Source of the DNA: Pseudomonas sp. AL03
GTDB taxonomy: Bacteria > Pseudomonadota > Gammaproteobacteria > Pseudomonadales > Pseudomonadaceae
Length of the DNA: 64,000 nucleotides
Direction of reading: 5' to 3'
Assembly: GCF_029960815.1 (NCBI RefSeq)
Contig: NZ_JASBRE010000006.1
Location: 1-64,000 of the forward strand
Positions 20,782-28,524 of this stretch are shown here, in pieces. The position numbers and the translations under genes are program-made. The notes beneath the pieces were generated by a model. It was not told the origin of the DNA, searched no databases, and saw only the letters and a program-made list of their open reading frames with translations. Each line of letters begins with the position of its first letter. Position 1 is the stretch's first letter.

Positions 20782-20874
20782 CCATCGCGGGCAAGCCTTG
20801 CTCCTACAGGTCGGCGGTGAAGCGCATTTTTGTGTTCACCGCCGACCTGTAGGAGCAAGGCTTGCCCGCGATGG
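20782..20874. repeat. 93-bp inverted repeat between serB and the convergent gene
   Basis: The arms CCATCGCGGGCAAGCCTTGC... and ...GCAAGGCTTGCCCGCGATGG, 39 bp each, are perfect inverses around a 15-bp loop. This is a typical Pseudomonas intergenic palindrome. It lies where fimX would be expected from the PAO1 order. Confidence 0.88.
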
Positions 20875-20901
20875 CTTCACCTCCGGTCTGCCGCCTGCCC
20901 C

Positions 20902-22680
20902 TCAAAGCGATTTCCACAACGAATCAAAATTCTCCTCAGCGCCGCTCACTGCGGCGTTGTCGTTTTTGGCTGTCTCCAGGGGACGGTAGGCGAACTGATT
21001 GAAGCTGTTGGTGCTCGACACCCGCCGATCCAGCCCGACCCTGCGTTCGTCGCCGTTGGTGTTGATCATGATCTTGTTGCCCTCCTGAAAGGGCAGGCGC
21101 GGCGCGAGCAAAGTGGCGGGCAGGTCGATGGCGCTGATTTGCGGCAGCAACAGACCGCGCAGGTATTGGCTGTGGTCATCACGGGTGCGCACCAGTTGCA
21201 GGCCGCAGGGCTCGGCGAAGGGCGCAACCTGCTCGATGCCCATCTGCGTGCCACCGCCGCGCACCTGGCGGATCCAGCGCACCACCGCGATGCTCCAACC
21301 CTGGCCGGCAGCGTCCTCGATGCCGACCATCTCCCCCGCCTGTAACTCGGCAGGCACCGCGCCGGGCCAAGCCAGGCAATAACCGCCGGGGCTGTGATTG
21401 ATCACTGACAGGACGTGGGTCGGGAAGTGCTGATTGCGGTCGGATGCCTCGTGGCTGTCGTCGTTCAGCAGCTGCGGGTATTCGATCTCTTCGTAGGGCA
21501 GCAGAGCGTCCGCAGTGCCTTGGGGCGCGGCGTCGAAGGCTTGGTGCCATGGGTCCTTTTCCCTGCCTGTGACAGGCGTCGCCGAAAATTGTGCAAGCCG
21601 GGCACCAGGGTTTTTCAAGATGTCGCTGAATGAGCGTTGCCCACCCAGATAAAAATGCAGCGCGCTCATGCCCACGCACAAGGTCAAAGTACCTTGGCCG
21701 ACGGTACGCTGGAAGCTGCGCTCGGCAGCCTGGCCCCACGCAGCGCTGAGGTGTTGCAACGTGTCGAGGCTCAGTTCCGACGGTACGGGTAGCGGCGATG
21801 AGCTGTCGGTTTTTTGCAAATAGCCTTCGATGGCCGCGACCAGAGGCTGCGGATCGATTCCCAGCAAACGCTCCTGCTGCTCGGCCCGGAACTTGGTGCG
21901 GTAACGCGGCCCGGAGTCGAGGTCGGGCGCGACGGCAAACAGACCGATGGACGGGTTGCCGGGTTGCAGCTTGATCCATTGGCTCCAAGGCTCAAGCACC
22001 TCGGCCACTCGGGCAATCTGGTTCTGACGCAGTTGATTGCAACGCGAGGCGCCCAGCAGCAAGGCGACCACGTAAGTCTGTTCGATGCTCAGGTTTTGCG
22101 TCTGGCTGGCCAACTCATCGCGCAGGCTCAAATGCTGGAGCCGGTGTGCGCAGGCGATCCGGTAGAGCTGATGCAGCTCCAGCCACAGGCCTTCCGGCAC
22201 CGGGCAATAGAGTTTAGTCGAGCGAATCAGCGGCCCGTTCAGGCAATGGATCGCTCGTTGCAGCGCTTGGGTCAGCAGCGGCGCACGGTCCTTGCTGAAC
22301 TTCGGTGTGATGCGCACGACAATCTGTTTGTAACCAATGGCCAAGTGACTTTGCAGCGCCTGGCAGAGGTTGGCGATCTTGCGGGAACGCTCGTCGAGGA
22401 CAATCGACTGATGCAGGAAATGCTGCTCAAGGTGTTTGCAGACGTAATACACCTCGGGCCGCAGCAGTTCGAGCAATTGCAGGCGATTGTCGCTGGGCGT
22501 GAGCAGTTGGTTGAGTTCGCTCAAGCCTTGATACAGCTGGCGGGCGGTTTCGCCGATGTTGGCTTTGGGCAGATTGGCGATCCAACGCTTGAGATCGCGC
22601 GGGGTGGCTTCACAGAACGACAGGCGCGCCTGTATCGGGATGGGCGCGCGCAGCAGCAGGTGGGGGCTGGTCTCATTCAT
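20902..22680 (-). CDS. conserved protein, possible C-terminal PilZ-like domain (PA4958-like)
   Basis: About 592 aa, soluble, no signal peptide. The N-terminal 400 residues are mostly helical and not recognised. A C-terminal beta-rich segment contains 'VINHSPGGYCLAWPG', then 'VVRWIRQ' and 'GIEQVAP', which resembles the (D/N)xSxxG half of PilZ c-di-GMP receptors; the upstream RxxxR half is not clearly visible. In PAO1 the matching gene (PA4958) follows fimX, a c-di-GMP protein. I chose ATG 22680; a TTG at 22698 in the same frame is an alternative. Function unproven. Confidence 0.7.
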   Translation of the reverse strand: MNETSPHLLLRAPIPIQARLSFCEATPRDLKRWIANLPKANIGETARQLYQGLSELNQLLTPSDNRLQLLELLRPEVYYVCKHLEQHFLHQSIVLDERSRKIANLCQALQSHLAIGYKQIVVRITPKFSKDRAPLLTQALQRAIHCLNGPLIRSTKLYCPVPEGLWLELHQLYRIACAHRLQHLSLRDELASQTQNLSIEQTYVVALLLGASRCNQLRQNQIARVAEVLEPWSQWIKLQPGNPSIGLFAVAPDLDSGPRYRTKFRAEQQERLLGIDPQPLVAAIEGYLQKTDSSSPLPVPSELSLDTLQHLSAAWGQAAERSFQRTVGQGTLTLCVGMSALHFYLGGQRSFSDILKNPGARLAQFSATPVTGREKDPWHQAFDAAPQGTADALLPYEEIEYPQLLNDDSHEASDRNQHFPTHVLSVINHSPGGYCLAWPGAVPAELQAGEMVGIEDAAGQGWSIAVVRWIRQVRGGGTQMGIEQVAPFAEPCGLQLVRTRDDHSQYLRGLLLPQISAIDLPATLLAPRLPFQEGNKIMINTNGDERRVGLDRRVSSTNSFNQFAYRPLETAKNDNAAVSGAEENFDSLWKSL

Positions 22681-22760
22681 GCCGTGGAAAAACTCCAACC
22701 GGGAAAGGGGCAGTGAATGACCTGACTGTAGCAGTTATAACTAAGGGAGGGGTGTGGTCT

Positions 22761-22786
22761 GCCCCCTCGAACCCGGTCGAGGGGGC
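22761..22786 (-). terminator. hairpin downstream of psd
   Basis: Perfect stem GCCCCCTCGA / TCGAGGGGGC, 12 bp beyond the psd stop. The T-tract is weak, so it may be a terminator or an mRNA-end hairpin. Confidence 0.5.
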
Positions 22787-22797
22787 AAATCAGAAAA

Positions 22798-23658
22798 TCA
22801 GGTTTTTGGCAGGCCCATGCCGTGGCCCATCTGCACCGGCGAACCGGCCGTCAGTTCTTCAGCCCACTTCACTTGATCAGGCCCGAACAACACGACAGCG
22901 GTCGAACCCAGTTTGAACCGGCCCAGTTCTGCACCTTTCTCCAAATGGATTGGCGCACGGGCAGCTTCGTCGTAGCGGAAGGTTTTCAGCTCGCGTTTTG
23001 GCGGCGTGACCAGCCCGGCCCAAACGGTTTCGATCGACGCCACGATCATTGCGCCCACCAGCACCACGGCCATCGGCCCGCGTTCGGTGTCGAAAATGCA
23101 TGCCACACGCTCGTTGCGGGCGAACAGTTCCGGAACGTTTTCGGCGGTGGTCTGGTTGACCGAGAAGATCCGGCCCGGGATGTAGACCATCTCGCGCAGG
23201 GTGCCGGCCAGCGGCATGTGCACGCGGTGGTAGTCCTTCGGTGACAGATAAATAGTCGCGAAATCACCGCCCATGAACGGCGCTGCGTTGTCCGCGTCGC
23301 CGCCCAGCAATTCCAGCACGCTGAAGCTGTGGCCCTTGGCCTGGAACACACGACCGTGTTCGATCGGGCCGAGTTGGCTGACCGCGCCGTCGGCCGGGCT
23401 GAGGATCGCGCCTGGCGTCTCGTCCAGCGGGCGAGCGCCGTCCTTCAAGGCACGAGTGAAGAACGCATTGAAGTGCTCGTAGGCGGTCAGGTCTTCGACC
23501 AGCGCCTGCGACATGTCCACCTGATAACGCTTGGCGAACCAGGCGGTGAAGGCATTCTTGAACCAGCGCACGCGGCATTCGGCAATGCACCCGGCCAGTC
23601 GCGACAGCAGGTGATGGGGCAGCAGGTATTGGCTGAGGATAAACAAACGCTTATTCAT
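22798..23658 (-). CDS. psd: phosphatidylserine decarboxylase proenzyme
   Basis: A 286-aa inner-membrane-associated proenzyme that makes phosphatidylethanolamine. The self-cleavage site LGST is at 250-253; cleavage before Ser252 creates the pyruvoyl cofactor of the small alpha chain. The catalytic aspartate/histidine regions 'SPADGAV' and 'DYHRVHMPL' are present. It lies 18 bp downstream of rhdA on the same strand, so the two are likely co-transcribed, as in P. aeruginosa. Confidence 0.96.
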   Translation of the reverse strand: MNKRLFILSQYLLPHHLLSRLAGCIAECRVRWFKNAFTAWFAKRYQVDMSQALVEDLTAYEHFNAFFTRALKDGARPLDETPGAILSPADGAVSQLGPIEHGRVFQAKGHSFSVLELLGGDADNAAPFMGGDFATIYLSPKDYHRVHMPLAGTLREMVYIPGRIFSVNQTTAENVPELFARNERVACIFDTERGPMAVVLVGAMIVASIETVWAGLVTPPKRELKTFRYDEAARAPIHLEKGAELGRFKLGSTAVVLFGPDQVKWAEELTAGSPVQMGHGMGLPKT

Positions 23659-23676
23659 TAACTGTCCTTAAAAACC

Positions 23677-24492
23677 TTAAATCTCTACGGGCGTATCGGG
23701 GTGGTTGCCCCATTCGCCCCAGGAACCGGCGTAGCCTTTGACCCGCGGATAACCGAGAGCCTTGGCCACCAGATAGGTGAAGCCAGAACGATGGTGAGTC
23801 TGGCAGTGGGTAATGACTTCTTTGTCTTTACTGATCCCGAGTTTTTCCAGGATCTGCGGCATGTCGGTGCGGATGCGCAGGTGGCGCGACTGATCCATGC
23901 CCGCGGTCCATTCGAAATTGACCGCGCCGGGAATGTGCCCGGCCTTGGCCGCCAGGACTTTCTCGCCGGAGTACTCCAGCGGCCCGCGTGCGTCCCAGAT
24001 TGCCAGGTCGGCGGCACCGAGACGGCTTTGCAGGTATTCGCGGGTGGCGGTGGGTTCGTCGTGCAGGGTCAACGCAACCGCGCCGCCGACCGGCGCCGGG
24101 ATCTGGATCGACATTGGCAAACCTTCAGCCAGCCAGGCCGTCAGGCCGCCGTCGACATAGTGGTAGTGGCTGTGGCCGATGACATCCAGAAGCCAGATAA
24201 AGCGACCGGCCCAGCCACCGCCCTCGTCGTCATAGACGACGTAGACCGCGTCCTTGTTGTGGCCCAGTTCGCCGAACAACGCTTCGAGTGCCGCTTGCGG
24301 CGGCATCAGTCCCGGCGCAGGCGCCTGACCGAGTTGCGTGCGTTTCGGATCGACAAAACGCGCGCCGGGGATATGCCCTGCGGCATAGCGGGCGCTGCTG
24401 GTCAGGTCCACCAAAATCAGTTCGCGGGCGTCGAGACGGGCGAGCAAGTCGCTCGGCTCAATGACCAGCGCCAAGCCAGAGAAGTCAGACAT
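23677..24492 (-). CDS. rhdA: thiosulfate sulfurtransferase (rhodanese) RhdA
   Basis: A 271-aa enzyme with two rhodanese domains (about 1-135 and 150-271) that transfers sulfane sulfur, for example to cyanide. Catalytic Cys230 lies in 'CQTHHRS', the loop and position known from Azotobacter vinelandii RhdA. ATG 24492 gives the same length as that enzyme; the frame extends 6 codons further upstream. It forms a unit with psd. Confidence 0.94.
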   Translation of the reverse strand: MSDFSGLALVIEPSDLLARLDARELILVDLTSSARYAAGHIPGARFVDPKRTQLGQAPAPGLMPPQAALEALFGELGHNKDAVYVVYDDEGGGWAGRFIWLLDVIGHSHYHYVDGGLTAWLAEGLPMSIQIPAPVGGAVALTLHDEPTATREYLQSRLGAADLAIWDARGPLEYSGEKVLAAKAGHIPGAVNFEWTAGMDQSRHLRIRTDMPQILEKLGISKDKEVITHCQTHHRSGFTYLVAKALGYPRVKGYAGSWGEWGNHPDTPVEI

Positions 24493-24534
24493 GTGAGGTC
24501 TCCAGAGCACAAAGGGGGGGATTGTAGCGCAGCC

Positions 24535-26073
24535 TTATTGGCCACGGGAGCTAAAGCTGTGCAGCGCTTTCTCGATGCACTGCGCGGTTTTGCCGAAGGC
24601 TTGCACGGTGATTTCCGAGAACGGCCCGCCACCCTGATCCGCCGCCACAATCATGATGACCCGGCCGTTATTGACCAGTGAGCGTAGCAGCAGGTGTTCG
24701 CCGCCGAACTGCGAGCGCAGGCTGGCCGGTAACAGGGCGGAAAATTGTGCGTTGTTGGCCGGCGTCAGGCGTACCTGGGCCTGCTGCGAGAGAAGGCGTT
24801 GCAGCACGGTGCTCTGGCTGACGACGAAGTTCAGACCGGCCACTTCTTTTGGCAGCCCGGCCGTCTGGTGCACTCGCAGATTGGCGTGAGTGCGGTCGGC
24901 CATCAGGATCATCACCCGACGCATGCCGCACGCGACCAAAGCGTCCCGGGCAGACGTGGTCAGGTGCATGGCGTTGGTGAAGCGGCTGGGTTCGACCAGC
25001 AACTCGGCACACTGTCTGCGCCATTTCGCCAGGTCTTCGGCAGTCGGTGCCGGGGCTGGCAGCAATCCGGCGTGAACGCGGTTCATGCCCCACGGCCAGA
25101 TCAGTGAAACGGCCGGGTGCCAAAGGTCTGGCATCGCATGATGACGGGCGCTGTTGGCGGCTTGTTGGTGCAACTGCTGCTGCACTTCGTCCATCGGCAT
25201 TTGCAGGTAAAGGCTGGTCAGGTATTGCCAGCGTTCACTGTGAGGGCTGTCCCAGGCGTGTTGTGCCGACAGCGCCAGACCGTTGGCCAGCAGCACCGTA
25301 TTGGCCGGTTGATTGAGCCAGCGGCGCAGGGTCGGATCGTCATCGAGGCGGTTCTGCTGGCGCAGTGGATGATCACTGTCACGCGCGATGCGCAGCACTT
25401 TCACCAGCTCACGCTGCTCGTTGAGCAACAGCCGATAACCCTGCTGCACCCAGATCGGCAGGCGCCAGATGTCCACGAGCGCCAGACAGATTTCCAGCAG
25501 GCGTGCGCCGAACAATTGCTTCTCGACTTTGTGCGCCGACTCGCCTTTATGGATGACCCGCAGCTCCCATTCTTCGAGCAGCTGCGGATGGGTCAACGCC
25601 ATCGGCCACAGCGGCGAGAGAAACAGCAGGCTGCCCCAGTGAATGTCCTGCCACAGCCGGGCCAGGCGACTGGCAAAAAAACCGTTGGCCTGTTGAGTCG
25701 CGTGCTGGCTGATCAGCTGCAACTGACGCAGGGCAACCGGGATATCGGACTGAGGTTCGGCGGGCAGGCGGGCGAGCAGCTCTTCGGTGCGCTTCAAACC
25801 GAGGCGATTGATTGCCACCTCAAGGTTTTCTGCGGGCTCGGTCATGCTGCCATGGGTGTGGCGGTTGGCTTCGCGAATCACACTCAGCGCCAGCGCCGGG
25901 CTGTCCTGTATCAGTTCCGCGATATCGCGCAGGGAGCTGCGACTGTTGGCGATGGCCTTGCAGACACGGTCGTGACTGGCTTGCGGAACGGGCAGGCGCA
26001 CGCCATCGAGAAGCTTGACCCAGCCTTCAAGAGTGGTCGGTTTTGGAGTTGGAACGTTCGTTTCGTTAGCCAT
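24535..26073 (-). CDS. HDOD domain protein
   Basis: A 512-aa cytoplasmic protein. The N-terminal half (about 10-290) matches the HDOD fold: 'RVCKAIANSRSSLRDIAELI', then 'DSPALALSVIREANR' and further helices. HDOD proteins are HD-like but usually lack phosphodiesterase residues, and none are obvious here. The C-terminal third looks like a degraded GAF-type sensor domain. It is encoded divergently from motA. HDOD proteins often take part in signalling, so a role in motility or stress control is possible but only inferred. Confidence 0.8.
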   Translation of the reverse strand: MANETNVPTPKPTTLEGWVKLLDGVRLPVPQASHDRVCKAIANSRSSLRDIAELIQDSPALALSVIREANRHTHGSMTEPAENLEVAINRLGLKRTEELLARLPAEPQSDIPVALRQLQLISQHATQQANGFFASRLARLWQDIHWGSLLFLSPLWPMALTHPQLLEEWELRVIHKGESAHKVEKQLFGARLLEICLALVDIWRLPIWVQQGYRLLLNEQRELVKVLRIARDSDHPLRQQNRLDDDPTLRRWLNQPANTVLLANGLALSAQHAWDSPHSERWQYLTSLYLQMPMDEVQQQLHQQAANSARHHAMPDLWHPAVSLIWPWGMNRVHAGLLPAPAPTAEDLAKWRRQCAELLVEPSRFTNAMHLTTSARDALVACGMRRVMILMADRTHANLRVHQTAGLPKEVAGLNFVVSQSTVLQRLLSQQAQVRLTPANNAQFSALLPASLRSQFGGEHLLLRSLVNNGRVIMIVAADQGGGPFSEITVQAFGKTAQCIEKALHSFSSRGQ

Positions 26074-26239
26074 GGTTGGACGCGATCATCGTCTGCATTA
26101 CCTATGCCCGGATCGGGCCAAATTGGCTTTTCGCCTGAACTGGCTATAGTCTGGCGCAGTTTTGCCGATAAGTAGAAGAAGAGATTTTTTAACTTCCGAA
26201 TATGACCTTGAACCCGACTCAGTAAGTGCTCTCCTACCT

Positions 26240-27091
26240 ATGGCTAAATTAATCGGCATCATCGTCGTATTCGCGAGCGTGCTCGGCGGATACGTGCTCT
26301 CCCATGGCAAAATTGCCGCCCTTATTCAGCCTTTCGAGGTGTTGATTATCGGTGGCGCGGCCCTTGGCGCATTCCTCCAGGCCAACCCTAGTTACATGAC
26401 CATGCACGTGCTCAAGAAATCCTTGAGCATGTTCAGTTCGCGTTTCAACCACACCTTCTATCTTGAAGTGCTTGGCCTGATTTACGAGATCCTCAACAAG
26501 AGCCGCCGCGAAGGCATGATGGCCATTGAAGGCGACATCGAAGATGCTGCCGCGAGCCCGATCTTCGCCAAGTACCCGACCGTGCTAAAAGACGAACGCA
26601 TGACTGCGTTCATCTGCGATTACCTGCGCATTATGTCCTCCGGCAACATGGCTCCCCATGAGCTGGAAGGCCTGTTCGACATGGAACTCTATAGCCTCAA
26701 GGAAGACCTCGAGCATCCGTCTCACGCGGTGAACGGCATCGCCGACGCCATGCCCGGTTTCGGCATTGTCGCGGCGGTACTCGGTATCGTGGTGACCATG
26801 GCCTCCCTGGGCGAAGGCGACCAGAAATCCATCGGTCTGCACGTGGGTGCGGCACTTGTCGGTACCTTCTTCGGTATTCTCGCGGCGTACGGTTTCTTCG
26901 GTCCGCTGGCCCATTCCCTGGCCCACGATGCCAAGGAAGAGCTGAACGTCTACGAAGCCATCAAGGCCTCGCTGGTCGCTTCCGCTTCCGGCATGCCGCC
27001 ATCGCTGGCGGTAGAGTTTGGCCGCAAGGTTCTGTACCCGGCGCACCGTCCTAGCTTTGCTGAGCTGGAACAAGCGGTTCGCGGTCGCTAG
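26240..27091 (+). CDS. motA: flagellar motor stator protein MotA
   Basis: A 283-aa inner-membrane stator subunit with four TM segments (about 3-20, 28-48, 170-190, 200-222). The large cytoplasmic loop between TM2 and TM3 carries the charged residues that contact FliG. 'GFGIVAAVLGIVVTM' marks TM3. ATG 26240 (MAKLIG) is the normal start; the longer frame upstream is not needed. The last base of its stop codon is the first base of a 157-bp palindrome that separates it from motB. Confidence 0.96.
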   Translation: MAKLIGIIVVFASVLGGYVLSHGKIAALIQPFEVLIIGGAALGAFLQANPSYMTMHVLKKSLSMFSSRFNHTFYLEVLGLIYEILNKSRREGMMAIEGDIEDAAASPIFAKYPTVLKDERMTAFICDYLRIMSSGNMAPHELEGLFDMELYSLKEDLEHPSHAVNGIADAMPGFGIVAAVLGIVVTMASLGEGDQKSIGLHVGAALVGTFFGILAAYGFFGPLAHSLAHDAKEELNVYEAIKASLVASASGMPPSLAVEFGRKVLYPAHRPSFAELEQAVRGR

Positions 27092-27247
27092 TGTCCTGTC
27101 TTGCAAATACGTTCCTTTTTGGCGAGTGGCTGTTGTTGCCAGACAAGGCGCCGCGACGAGTCATAGCCGGCTATGGCGAGGAGCGGCAACGCAGTATGGC
27201 GACAACAGACACCGCCAAAAAGGAACAGTATTTGTGAGACAGGGCAC
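27091..27247. repeat. 157-bp imperfect palindrome between motA and motB
   Basis: The outer arms GTGTCCTGTCTTGCAAATAC...TTCCTTTTTGGCG and its inverse CGCCAAAAAGGAACAGTATTTGTGAGACAGGGCAC pair with few mismatches. The inner part (CTGTTGTTGCCAGAC... / ...GGCGACAACAGACAC) also folds back around CATAGCCGGCTATG. The element starts at the last base of the motA stop and ends 7 bp before the motB ATG, so the likely motB Shine-Dalgarno (CAGGG) lies in its right arm. Confidence 0.88.
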
Positions 27248-27254
27248 TTAGATC

Positions 27255-28283
27255 ATGGAAAATAACCAGCCGATAATCATCAAGCGCGTCAAGCGCATCG
27301 CCGGCGGGCATCACGGGGGCGCCTGGAAAATCGCCTTCGCGGACTTCGCGACGGCGATGATGGCGTTCTTTCTGGTGCTGTGGCTGCTGTCCACCGCAAC
27401 ACCTGAGCAGAAGATCGCCATCGCCGGTTACTTCAAGGACCCGGTCGGTTTTTCCGAAAGCGGCACGCCGTACATCATCGACTTGGGCGGCACGCCGACC
27501 CTGGCGCCGGAAAACACCCTCAACCCCGAGGTGAAATCCCAGCCGCAGCCGGACAAGGTGACCATCGACGCCGAGCAGGTTGAAGGGATGGCCGAGCAGG
27601 TCGAGAAGGAACGTCTCGAGCTGTTGCTGCAAGAACTGCAGAACAAGGTCGAAGAGAACCCGCAACTCAAGAAATTCAAAGACCAGATTCTGTTTGAGAT
27701 CACGCCGGACGGTTTGCGCATCCAGATCGTGGACGCTGAAAACCGGCCGATGTTCGACTCTGGCAGTGCCCGTCTGAAGCCGTACTTCGAAGACATCCTG
27801 CTGGCCATGGCCGACACCATCAAAGCGGTGCCGAACAAGATCAGCATCAGCGGCCACACCGATGCCAAACCGTACACGGGCACCGGTGACTTTGGTAACT
27901 GGGAGCTCTCGAGCAACCGCGCCAACGCTGCACGTCGTGCACTGATCGCCGGCAGTTATCCGGATGCGCAGGTGGCGCGCGTCGTCGGTTATGCCTCGTC
28001 GGCGTTGTTCGATCGCGAGAACCCGTTCAACCCGGTCAATCGCCGTATCGACATCGTGGTGCTGACCAAGAAAGCCCAGCGCGCCATCGAAGGTTCGCAA
28101 GGTGCGGAACCAGCTCCAGAGCCGACGCAAGGGCAGGGTGGCCCGGGCGAAGTGCCCGCCACACCAGCCGACCCCAATGCGTTGCCAGCGGATAAAGAAC
28201 CGTTGCCGGCGCATGAGCTTCGCGAGCGCTTGAACCTCTTCGACAGCCCGGCACCGAAACCGGGTGAGCCCCCGAAGCAGTGA
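27255..28283 (+). CDS. motB: flagellar motor stator protein MotB
   Basis: A 342-aa stator subunit with one TM helix (about 26-46) that carries the proton-accepting Asp30 in 'AFADFATAMM', a plug/linker region, and a C-terminal OmpA-like peptidoglycan-binding domain (about 145-275, 'SGHTDAKPYTG' and 'NRRIDIVVL'). The last 60 residues are Pro-rich and disordered. MotB anchors the MotA4B2 stator to the cell wall. It is read in the same direction as motA across the palindrome and ends at a terminator. Confidence 0.96.
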   Translation: MENNQPIIIKRVKRIAGGHHGGAWKIAFADFATAMMAFFLVLWLLSTATPEQKIAIAGYFKDPVGFSESGTPYIIDLGGTPTLAPENTLNPEVKSQPQPDKVTIDAEQVEGMAEQVEKERLELLLQELQNKVEENPQLKKFKDQILFEITPDGLRIQIVDAENRPMFDSGSARLKPYFEDILLAMADTIKAVPNKISISGHTDAKPYTGTGDFGNWELSSNRANAARRALIAGSYPDAQVARVVGYASSALFDRENPFNPVNRRIDIVVLTKKAQRAIEGSQGAEPAPEPTQGQGGPGEVPATPADPNALPADKEPLPAHELRERLNLFDSPAPKPGEPPKQ

Positions 28284-28286
28284 CCC

Positions 28287-28319
28287 ATAAAAAAGCCGAC
28301 AGCGATGTCGGCTTTTTTG
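28287..28319 (+). terminator. terminator after motB
   Basis: Stem AAAAAGCCGACA / TGTCGGCTTTTT with a T-run. It insulates motB from the inserted vgrG cassette. Confidence 0.88.
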
Positions 28320-28524
28320 TGCCTGCTGGGGGGATCCTACCAATCGGTATTTTGTCGTTCATTGAGAGGCTGACCTTCGATAGCGAAGCTTCCTTCTGGG
28401 TTTAAAGATTAGTCCTACATCTATCCTTTGCCTGCCTTGTTAGCGTGCCCGCCAATTTCGCGTGCACAGACCATGGAGGGTTTGGACATCGCGCTTCATT
28501 TCCTCTTTGCTTAAGGATAAGCGT

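Noticed and set aside
22699..22797. Possible small gene between the PA4958-like gene and psd
   Set aside because: Only a short open stretch running into the psd hairpin; no start signal or domain.
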